From positions 186,001-250,000 of the forward strand of contig NZ_CP078144.1 in assembly GCF_019891395.1 (NCBI RefSeq): a stretch of 64,000 bases of DNA, given 5' to 3'. The DNA is from Nitratireductor kimnyeongensis. Its GTDB lineage: Bacteria; Pseudomonadota; Alphaproteobacteria; Rhizobiales; Rhizobiaceae. The notes under the pieces were generated by a model. It was not told the origin of the DNA. It searched no databases and saw only the letters and a list, made by a program, of their open reading frames with translations. Made by a program: the position numbers and the translations under genes. Below are positions 52,969 through 60,270 of the stretch, one piece after another (the stretch's first letter is position 1; each line of letters starts with the position of its first letter).

Positions 52969-53343
52969 ATGCATAGTGAAAAGCCCCCGAGAGTTTCGTC
53001 TCTGATCAACAAGGTTCTGGCCAATGCGCCGCAGCCGAATGATATCCGCCTTCTCGCGCAGCGTTTGCACGACCACGCGCTCGAGCCGCGCTCCACACCG
53101 CAGGAAACCAGGGCGCTTGTGGAGGATCTGGGTTACAAGACCATCGCGGCTTTTTGCGAGGCGGCCGGCTTGCCGACACATCTGGCCGATCGGTGGGAGC
53201 GTTTCGGTATCTCCGGTGAGATGCGTCAGGTGTTGTTGCTTTTGGCTGCCCAGCGCCGCGCCATGGTGGAAGCCGTGCGCGAATTCGAAACGATCACCCA
53301 TGTCGGGCTCGATGACTTCATGAGCGAACGCGGCCTTCTTTGA
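52969..53343 (+). CDS. small protein of unknown function
   Basis: The 124-residue soluble helical protein (MHSEKPPRVSSLINKVLANA) contains no domain I can name. A helix-turn-helix-like stretch is possible around KTIAAFCEAAGLPTHLADRW, followed by a helical segment LLLLAAQRRAMVEAVREFE. ATG 52969 has GGAGAG at the right spacing. It is convergent with the SorC regulator gene, 12 bases away, and separated from the copper operon by a hairpin. No function is proposed. Confidence 0.7.
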   Translation: MHSEKPPRVSSLINKVLANAPQPNDIRLLAQRLHDHALEPRSTPQETRALVEDLGYKTIAAFCEAAGLPTHLADRWERFGISGEMRQVLLLLAAQRRAMVEAVREFETITHVGLDDFMSERGLL

Positions 53344-53355
53344 AGTTCACCGCGA

Positions 53356-54366
53356 CTAGAGCAGGTCTTCCTCGGCCTTTTCGAGCAGCATTCTTGCCGT
53401 GGCGGCATCGGTGATGAGAGCCGCCGCTGAGACTGTGCGCAGGGCTGCAAGAATGGCTGACACTTTCTGTTCGCCGCCGGCAGCAAGAATGACATGCGGA
53501 ATGCGTGCCACGACATCGAGGTCGATGGCCATGATGCGCTGGTTTACTTCATGGTCGATCAGTTGCCCCGCAGCGTCCACGAAATAGCAGAGAATATTGG
53601 CGATTGCGCCCTTGTCGCGCAGCGGTTCGATGAGCGCTTTCGGCACGATCCCGTAACGGAAGATTGTCGCTTCCGGTGACACCGCCCCTACGGTGAGCAG
53701 TGCTATGTCAGCCCGGGCGGCCCGCTCGCGCACGTCGCGCAGCGACGGCTGTTCCCAAAGCCGCTCGCGCAGATTGGGATCATCCACCACCACCGGCGCA
53801 CTGATCTGATAGCTGTCCACCTTGAAGCGCTCTGCCACCTTGGTGGCAACAATGGACGGATTGACCCATTTGGAATGCGGCAGGCTTCCCACGAGGCCAA
53901 TGACAGTGGATCCGTTCAGATCCCGTTGCGCCATGAAGCTCAGGCTGGAATGCAGTGTCGCTCCGCCGCCAATGGCCAGAGTCATGCCAGGCTTCATCTG
54001 CTCTTCGAGGTAGCGCGCTACGGCATGGCCGATCGAACGTTCCAGATTGTCTGCTTCTTCGGGTGCGGGGACCACGATGGCGCTTTTCAGGCCCCAGCGC
54101 TTTTCCAGCTTTCGCTCGAGCGCCACCTGCTCGGCGGTCTCGGCATTGATTGTGGTCACCACCATATGGCTTTCGGCACTTGCGGCCAGTGCTCGCATGA
54201 CCTTCATGCGACTCACGTTGAGCAGGCTGGCGATCTTCTCCTGCGTCAGACCTTCCACATGATAAAGCCAGGCCATCTTCACATTGAGATCGGCGGAAGA
54301 CAGCGTCGGCTCGTCTGCCGGCTTCTTTTTGCTTTTTCGCGGCACGGCGGTGATTCCCTCTCTCAT
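53356..54366 (-). CDS. SorC-family (sugar-binding) transcriptional regulator
   Basis: The 336-residue protein has an N-terminal helix-turn-helix (MAWLYHVEGLTQEKIASLLN, VSRMKVMRAL, near residues 31-60). The C-terminal sugar-binding domain has GGGATLHSSLSFM and LLTVGAVSPEATIFRYG. SorC/DeoR-type effector domains bind phosphorylated sugars. It is divergent from the importer operon at 54575 with a palindrome between, and probably controls it. This supports a phosphorylated substrate for that operon. Confidence 0.9.
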   Translation of the reverse strand: MREGITAVPRKSKKKPADEPTLSSADLNVKMAWLYHVEGLTQEKIASLLNVSRMKVMRALAASAESHMVVTTINAETAEQVALERKLEKRWGLKSAIVVPAPEEADNLERSIGHAVARYLEEQMKPGMTLAIGGGATLHSSLSFMAQRDLNGSTVIGLVGSLPHSKWVNPSIVATKVAERFKVDSYQISAPVVVDDPNLRERLWEQPSLRDVRERAARADIALLTVGAVSPEATIFRYGIVPKALIEPLRDKGAIANILCYFVDAAGQLIDHEVNQRIMAIDLDVVARIPHVILAAGGEQKVSAILAALRTVSAAALITDAATARMLLEKAEEDLL

Positions 54367-54451
54367 CGCGCAATGGTTTTAACACAAGGCAATTTTACGC
54401 GGTGTCCATTTGAGCGACAAAAATGCGAAATTTTATTGCGTTCTTTTGTTA

Positions 54452-54480
54452 TTGACGAAAAACATATGTTCATATTCAAT
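54452..54480 (+). promoter_or_regulatory. promoter-operator between SorC gene and importer operon
   Basis: The perfect 10-bp palindrome AACATATGTT (54461-54470) lies just after TTGACG (54452-54457), a -35-like element. TATTCAAT-like sequence follows as a possible -10. A repressor bound here would block the importer promoter. The SorC regulator is the candidate; the exact -10 is uncertain. Confidence 0.45.
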
Positions 54481-54574
54481 ATAGGGGCGCTCTTGTTACA
54501 AGCCTGTCATATTGCGCATGCAGGGGAGGAGCTCCGGTGCAAGTGCCCGGAGATGCAAACAGAGGAGTTATCCC

Positions 54575-55555
54575 ATGGGACGTCAGTCCACGATACGTTC
54601 GGTTGCGTTCGTAGCCGCACTGCTCACATCCACAGCCGCTTTCGCCGACAACCTGGTTCTTTACACATCGCAGCCTGATGCTGACGCTGCAGAGACTGTC
54701 GACGCCTTCAAGGCTGCCAATCCGGACGTAGAAGTCGAGATCTTCCGTTCCGGTACCAGTGATCTCATGACCAAGCTCGCTGCAGAATTCGCTGCCGGCA
54801 GCCCGCAGCCGGACGTGCTTCTGATCGCCGATGCAGTCAGCATGGAGACGCTCAAGAAGGACGGCCACCTGATGGCCTATCCGGAAGCCAATGTGGACGG
54901 TTTCGAGACAGCTGCCTATGACGCCGAGAAAACCTATTTCGGCTCCAAGCTCATCACGACCGGCATTGCCTACAACACAGCTGCGGCCGAGAAGCCGGAG
55001 CATTGGTCCGATCTGGCGGGCGAGGCCTACAAGGACCTCACCATCATGCCGAGCCCGCTTTATTCGGGTGCCGCAGCTTACCTTCTGTCCGCTTTCGTCA
55101 ACCGCGACGATCTCGGGTGGGACTATTTCGAGAAGCTGAAGGAAAACGGCCATGTGGCCGTGCGCGGCAATGGTGCGGTGCTCAAATCAGTCGCAAGCGG
55201 TGAGAAAGCCTATGGTATGCTCGTCGACTTCATGGCCATGAACGCCAAGAAGGACGGCTCGCCCATCGAATTCGTATTCCCCGAGGAAGGCGTGACCGCT
55301 GTCACCGAGCCGGTCGCCATCATGTCGACCGCGAAGAACCCGGATGTGGCCAAGAAGTTCGTCGACTTCATTCTCTCCGACGATGGTCAGAAGCTCGCGC
55401 TGAAGCAGGGCTATCTGCCGGCTAAACCTTCTGTCGGTTCGCCCGACTGGCTGCCCGAGGGCACCAAGATCAATGTCATGACCGTTGATGTGAAGAAGGT
55501 TGTCGACGAGATCGCCGGCAACAAGGAGAAATTCTCCTCCATGTTCGGTGGCTAA
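54575..55555 (+). CDS. AfuA/FbpA-like ABC substrate-binding protein
   Basis: The 326-residue periplasmic protein has a signal peptide ending near TAAFADN. It has the FbpA/PhnS-like pattern NLVLYTSQPDADAAE, PDVLLIADAVSMETL and NAAAEKP-type hinge sequence. This family binds ferric ion, 2-aminoethylphosphonate or sugar phosphates; AfuA was shown to be a hexose-phosphate receptor. The paired tyrosines of true FbpA iron sites are not evident. GAGGAG precedes ATG 54575. With a SorC regulator and phosphatases in the operon, a phosphorylated ligand is favoured. Confidence 0.88.
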   Translation: MGRQSTIRSVAFVAALLTSTAAFADNLVLYTSQPDADAAETVDAFKAANPDVEVEIFRSGTSDLMTKLAAEFAAGSPQPDVLLIADAVSMETLKKDGHLMAYPEANVDGFETAAYDAEKTYFGSKLITTGIAYNTAAAEKPEHWSDLAGEAYKDLTIMPSPLYSGAAAYLLSAFVNRDDLGWDYFEKLKENGHVAVRGNGAVLKSVASGEKAYGMLVDFMAMNAKKDGSPIEFVFPEEGVTAVTEPVAIMSTAKNPDVAKKFVDFILSDDGQKLALKQGYLPAKPSVGSPDWLPEGTKINVMTVDVKKVVDEIAGNKEKFSSMFGG

Positions 55556-55567
55556 GGAAAAACCTTA

Positions 55568-57271
55568 ATGACCGCAATACGTAAGGAACGTCAGGGCCAG
55601 GATATGGCCCTGACAGCGGGAATCGTCGCGCTTATCGTCATCTTTTCGCTGTTGCCCATGGCGCGGCTTTTGCAGGAAATCATCCTGCCCGGCGGTCGGT
55701 TCTCGCTCGATATCATTCGCAATGGTCTGATCGACGACACGACCTGGCGCGCCACCTGGAACACACTGGTGGTTGGCCTTGGCGGGACGATTTTCGCCCT
55801 GGTTCTCGGTGTGGCTGTTGCCATTCTCGTTTCATTGTCGGATGTGCGCCAGCGTCAGGCTTTCGTCCTGTGTTTCGTCACACCGCTCATGATTGCGCCG
55901 CAGGTGACTGCGCTTGCATGGCTGCAGCTATTCGGACCATCCAGCCCGCTTCTGAACATGCTGGGCATGGCGCCACCGCTTGGCACGCGCAATCCGCTCT
56001 ATTCGCCCGAGGGCATCATTTTTCTGCTCGGCATCCAGTATGCGCCGCTCGTCTTCCTGATTGTGCGGGCTGGCATGCGCAAGCTGCCGCGTGAGCTGGT
56101 TGAGGCCGCACAGTCGAGTGGTGCCGGCTGGGTCCGGGTGCTCGGCACCATCATCCTGCCGCTGATGACGCCTTCCATCGTGGGGGCGGCCGCACTCACC
56201 TTCGTTTCCTGCGTTGGCAATTTCGGCATTCCGGCCTTCCTGGGCATCCCGGCAAACTATCTCGTCCTGCCGACACTCATCTATCAGCGTCTGGCCGGGG
56301 GTGGTCCGGATGTGCTCTCCGAGGTCGCATTTCTCTCGGTACTCATAGGCGTTATCGCCATGGTCGGCATTGTCATGCAGGACCGCATTGCAAGCCGCCG
56401 CGATTTCCGCATCACCTCCACCTCGCTGCCTGCTGCACCCTATCAGCTTGGCGCCTGGCGTGTGCCGGTGGAGTTCGGCATGTGGGCTCTGATTGCGCTC
56501 ATTCTCGTTCTGCCGCTGGTGGGGCTCATTCTCACCTCGCTGGTGCGTGGCTATGGTGTGACGCTGACCGCAGAGACCGCAACGCTGGAAAACTATTACT
56601 TCGTTATTTTCCAGCATGCTGCCGCAAGCCGGGCGTTCCTGAACAGCCTTTATCTCTCGGCTGGGGCATCGATCTTTGCTGTCTTTGTTGCCATTCCACT
56701 TGGCTATGTGATCGCCTGGGGCAACAAGCGCTGGATCAAGGCGCTCAATCTCGCAATCGAGCTGCCCTATGCGCTTCCAGGCGTGGTGCTGGCAATCGCC
56801 TCGCTGCTCCTGTTCCTGAAGCCCATGCCGATCACCGGTATCCAGATTTACAACACGGTCTGGATCATTCTCTACGCCTATCTTGCGCGCTTCCTGATCC
56901 TGGCGGTCAGGCCGACGATCACGGGCTATTTCCAGCTCGACCGGGCGCTGGAGGAGGCGGCACAGGTGGCCGGTGCGGGGCTGTTCACACGCATGCGCAC
57001 CATCATCTTCCCGCTCATTGCTCCGGCGGCCATCGCCGGCGGGCTGCTGATCTTCATGACAGCACTGTGCGAGCTGACGGTTTCCGCGCTCTTGTGGTCG
57101 TCGGGATCGGAGACCATCGGCGTTGTCATCTTCTCCTTCGAACAGGGTGGCGATTCCAAATATGCGGCGGCGGTTTCCGCCATCATGGTCGCAACCACCT
57201 TCCTTCTGATGCTGCTCGCCAGCCTCTTTGCAAACAAACTACCGGACGGAGTTCTCCCATGGCGGGACTGA
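55568..57271 (+). CDS. fused dual permease of FbpB/AfuB type
   Basis: The 567-residue membrane protein consists of two fused permease halves. Each has an EAA-type loop: RELVEAAQSSGAGWVRVLGT in the first half and LEEAAQVAGAGLFTRMRTII in the second. There are about twelve helices in all. Such fused permeases are usual with FbpA/AfuA-type receptors. It follows the receptor by 12 bases and overlaps the ATPase gene start by 13 bases. Confidence 0.92.
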   Translation: MTAIRKERQGQDMALTAGIVALIVIFSLLPMARLLQEIILPGGRFSLDIIRNGLIDDTTWRATWNTLVVGLGGTIFALVLGVAVAILVSLSDVRQRQAFVLCFVTPLMIAPQVTALAWLQLFGPSSPLLNMLGMAPPLGTRNPLYSPEGIIFLLGIQYAPLVFLIVRAGMRKLPRELVEAAQSSGAGWVRVLGTIILPLMTPSIVGAAALTFVSCVGNFGIPAFLGIPANYLVLPTLIYQRLAGGGPDVLSEVAFLSVLIGVIAMVGIVMQDRIASRRDFRITSTSLPAAPYQLGAWRVPVEFGMWALIALILVLPLVGLILTSLVRGYGVTLTAETATLENYYFVIFQHAAASRAFLNSLYLSAGASIFAVFVAIPLGYVIAWGNKRWIKALNLAIELPYALPGVVLAIASLLLFLKPMPITGIQIYNTVWIILYAYLARFLILAVRPTITGYFQLDRALEEAAQVAGAGLFTRMRTIIFPLIAPAAIAGGLLIFMTALCELTVSALLWSSGSETIGVVIFSFEQGGDSKYAAAVSAIMVATTFLLMLLASLFANKLPDGVLPWRD

Positions 57272-58338
57272 GCATTAAGAACGTCACCAAAACCTTTGGC
57301 GAGGCCAAGGCCCTCGACAATGTCTCCATTGATGTCGCGGATGGCGAATTCCTCGCTGTTCTCGGCCCCTCGGGCTGCGGCAAGACAACGCTCCTGCGCA
57401 TGATTGCGGGCTTTGAAAACGTCACCGGCGGCAGCATCTACATTGGCGACCGGGAGGTTTCGTCGGCAGAAGCGAACATCCCTCCGGAGAAACGTCGTGT
57501 GGGCATCGTGTTCCAGAACTATGCGCTCTGGCCACACATGACCGTGTCGGAAAACATCGGCTATGCGCTCAAGGTGGCCCGCGTTTCAAAGTCCGAGCGT
57601 GAAGAGCGGGTCAAAAACGCGTTGGCGCTCGTCAACATGGAACCGTATGGAGACCGCCGCCCTGCCAATCTGTCAGGCGGTCAGCGGCAGCGCGTGGCGC
57701 TGGCGCGCTGTCTTGTGGCGGAGCCCCGGCTTGTGCTGTTCGACGAGCCGCTTGCCAATCTCGACGTGCATCTGCGCGCGTCGATGGAAGACGAGTTCGC
57801 TGACTTCCACAAGCGTACGGGAACGACAATCCTCTACATCACCCACGATCAGGCTGAGGCAATGGCGTTGGCGGACCGCATCGCGGTCATGGATCACGGC
57901 CGCCTCATGCAGCTTGCCACGCCGCGCGAGCTCTATCATGAGCCGGCTAATGAAATGGTCGCCTCTTTCATCTCGCAGGGTATGGTCCTGCCGGCCAATG
58001 TCGAGACGGCGGAAGCCGATGGCCAGTGTCGCGTCACCGTGCTGGGGCAGGAGCTGGTCGTGCGTTGCCGGAAGGGTGAGAAACCGCGCAAGGATGCACG
58101 CATCTGCTGCCGTGCCTCGCAGATCGAGTCTGTTGGCGCCAGCCAACCAGGATTCGAGGGCACCATCACCAGGGCGGTGTATCGCGGTGGTTCTGCCCGG
58201 ATCGAGTTCGAGCCCGAGGCCGCACCGCATCTCGGTCTGCATTTCGATCAGCCCGACCCGGTGACGTTCGAGGCAGGTCAGCGGGCAAGGCTCGCCATAA
58301 CTTCGGGCTGGCTGATCCCCGCCAATGGGGCGGCCTGA
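57259..58338 (+). CDS. ABC importer ATPase of FbpC/AfuC type
   Basis: The 359-residue ATPase has Walker A GPSGCGKTT, signature [11 protein letters not shown], Walker B LVLFDEPLANLDVHL, switch His in ILYITHDQAEAMAL and a C-terminal TOBE-type regulatory domain. ATG 57259 is correct: it begins MAGLSIKNVTKTFGEAKAL, and the frame upstream lies inside the permease gene and is not family sequence. It shares one base with the following hydrolase gene. Confidence 0.92.
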   Translation: MAGLSIKNVTKTFGEAKALDNVSIDVADGEFLAVLGPSGCGKTTLLRMIAGFENVTGGSIYIGDREVSSAEANIPPEKRRVGIVFQNYALWPHMTVSENIGYALKVARVSKSEREERVKNALALVNMEPYGDRRPANLSGGQRQRVALARCLVAEPRLVLFDEPLANLDVHLRASMEDEFADFHKRTGTTILYITHDQAEAMALADRIAVMDHGRLMQLATPRELYHEPANEMVASFISQGMVLPANVETAEADGQCRVTVLGQELVVRCRKGEKPRKDARICCRASQIESVGASQPGFEGTITRAVYRGGSARIEFEPEAAPHLGLHFDQPDPVTFEAGQRARLAITSGWLIPANGAA

Positions 58339-59525
58339 TGTTGCAGGTCGATCTTCAGGGCGGGTTCGGTGAGAAGGGGCGTACCAGTATTGTCGTTGGC
58401 GACGGCAGCACGCGCGTCATGCTCGACGCCGGCATAAAGGTGGGAGCGACGGGGGGCGAGTATTATCCCCTTCTCGCTCACCCGGTTTCCGAGATCGACG
58501 CGCTTTTCATTTCCCATGCCCATGAAGACCACATCGGGGCGCTGTGCCATCTCCTGCGACAGGGATATGCCGGCCCCATCTACATGACCGAGGAAACGCA
58601 CACGGAGATGCCCGCCACGCTCGCACAATATGCGGACGCGGCAGATCTGGCGGATTTCCCACCGCTTGCAAAACAGATCCGGCTGTTTCGACCTGGCGAG
58701 ACGCTGGCTGTCGGTGCATTGAACGTGGCAACCGGGGCTTCCGGCCATGTGGTTGGTGGCGTCTGGTTCTCGGTCGAGGGTGCGGGCCAACGCATCGTCT
58801 ATTCCGCCGACATTGTGCCGGAGAGTGCTGTCTTCCCGATGCAGCCCTTGCCAGCCTGCGACCTGCTTGTTCTCGATGCTTCCTATGGCGCCGATCCCAT
58901 CCCGGGGGCGGAGCGTGCGCGGCAGATCGGCGAATGGGTCGCCGGATATGCCGATGGCTGCCTTCTGCCCACGCCGCTTTCCGGCCGTTCGCTTGAGCTG
59001 ATCGCGGCAATCGGCGTGCCTTTTGCAATCGAGGCCGGTATGCGCACGGCCCTCTCTGCCCAGATTCTTGCGCCGGATGCGGTGCATCGGGATCGTGTGG
59101 AAGTCCTGTCGGAGCGATTGAATGTCGCCCACGACTGGACTGTCGGCGAACCCCTTCCGGCCTGTCCGCTTCTCGTCCATGACGGAATGGGTGTGGCGGG
59201 TCCTTCACGCCCTGCGCTTGAAGCTGCAGAAACAGCCGCTTTCCCCATCCTCTTGAGTGGGCATCTGCCGGCGGGTTCTCCCGGCGCGCGGCTTGTCGAT
59301 GAGGGCAAGGCCGCGTGGATCCGCATGCCAACGCACCCCACTCTGCCCGAGAACATCGCCCTGTGGGAGGCGGCAGGCCGCCCGCGGCTGATCGGCCATT
59401 CCTGCGACGCGGCCGCACTTGATGCGCTGCGTCAGCACATTCCCGCTCTCATGACCGGTGCCCGCACCGGCGACACCTACCAGATTAATGAAGAGACGAT
59501 ACATGCGCATTCTGATTTCCAATGA
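58338..59525 (+). CDS. metallo-beta-lactamase-fold hydrolase
   Basis: The 395-residue protein has the metal motif HAHEDH at residues 60-65 (His60, His62, Asp64, His65). Later metal ligands are likely in TGASGHVVGG and IVYSADIVP. The GH-x-x-G and YSAD-type motifs recall RNase J/CPSF-like or phosphodiesterase branches rather than beta-lactamases. It has no signal peptide. It is in-frame-coupled to the importer ATPase and overlaps surE, so it probably cleaves a phosphodiester or other bond in the imported compound. Substrate is unknown. Confidence 0.82.
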   Translation: MLQVDLQGGFGEKGRTSIVVGDGSTRVMLDAGIKVGATGGEYYPLLAHPVSEIDALFISHAHEDHIGALCHLLRQGYAGPIYMTEETHTEMPATLAQYADAADLADFPPLAKQIRLFRPGETLAVGALNVATGASGHVVGGVWFSVEGAGQRIVYSADIVPESAVFPMQPLPACDLLVLDASYGADPIPGAERARQIGEWVAGYADGCLLPTPLSGRSLELIAAIGVPFAIEAGMRTALSAQILAPDAVHRDRVEVLSERLNVAHDWTVGEPLPACPLLVHDGMGVAGPSRPALEAAETAAFPILLSGHLPAGSPGARLVDEGKAAWIRMPTHPTLPENIALWEAAGRPRLIGHSCDAAALDALRQHIPALMTGARTGDTYQINEETIHAHSDFQ

Positions 59526-60255
59526 TGACGGCATCGAGGCTCCCGGTATTGCGCTGGCAGCAGAGGCGGCATCCCGACTGAGTGACGATGTCTGGGTGGT
59601 GGCGCCCGATGGCAAGCGCACAGCTGCCGGTCCGTCCCTGACCGTTGCGCGCCCGCTGACCATGCGCCGACTGGGCGAGCGCCGTTATTCCTGCTCGGGC
59701 ACGCCCGCCGACTGCATTGTCACCTCCATGGGCTGGCTGTTCCATGAGGACAAGAAGCCGGATCTCGTGGTTGCTGGTGTCAATGACGGGCGCAATGTGG
59801 GTGAGGATCTTGCCTATTCGGGCACGCTGGGTGTTGCTCGAGAGGCCACCTTCTGGGGCATTCCTGCCATCGGCTTCTCCCGCCTCAAAGAGGCAAATGT
59901 GCGGGAAGGGGACGCCACGTGGCTTGCAAAGTTCATCGAGCGCCTCTGGGTGACGCGTAATGAGTGGTCTCTCGAAGGCCATTGGCTGAGCGTCAATCTT
60001 CCGGCAGATCTTCCGGCATCCGTGTCGCAACCCTCCATCGGCCGGGACAAGATCGCCCGCAAGGTGGAGGTTGTGCGGGAGGATGGCGACGAGTTCGAGC
60101 TGGTCGTGCCGCGCGGTCGCGAGCATACGAGCCGAAAGGGCGATGAGAACAGTCTCATCGCCGAGGGTTTTGCCACTGTGAACCGGCTCAACTGGTTTGG
60201 TGAAACCCAGCTCGCCGGCGCTTTCATGGAAGGGCTCAGGTCAGCAACGAAATAG
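59503..60255 (+). CDS. surE: SurE-family 5'/3'-nucleotidase
   Basis: The 250-residue protein starts MRILISNDDGIEAPG, with the catalytic Asp8-Asp9 pair. It has the family blocks RTAAGPSLT, GTPADCIV and GVNDGRNVGEDLAYSGTLGV, whose asparagines bind the metal. SurE removes phosphate from nucleoside monophosphates and other small phosphoesters. It overlaps the hydrolase gene by 23 bases and ends the importer operon, instead of lying with pcm as in the usual housekeeping location. A second surE elsewhere in the genome is likely. Confidence 0.9.
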   Translation: MRILISNDDGIEAPGIALAAEAASRLSDDVWVVAPDGKRTAAGPSLTVARPLTMRRLGERRYSCSGTPADCIVTSMGWLFHEDKKPDLVVAGVNDGRNVGEDLAYSGTLGVAREATFWGIPAIGFSRLKEANVREGDATWLAKFIERLWVTRNEWSLEGHWLSVNLPADLPASVSQPSIGRDKIARKVEVVREDGDEFELVVPRGREHTSRKGDENSLIAEGFATVNRLNWFGETQLAGAFMEGLRSATK

Positions 60256-60270
60256 TCCGTGCACACGGCA

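Noticed and set aside
54575..55555. Ferric-iron receptor identity
   Set aside because: The fold family fits, but the C-terminal Tyr-Tyr iron ligands of FbpA are not evident and the operon's phosphatases and SorC regulator argue for a phosphorylated ligand.
56482..57258. Long N-terminal extension of the FbpC-type ATPase
   Set aside because: The extension lies within the permease gene in another frame; the family N-terminus starts at 57259.
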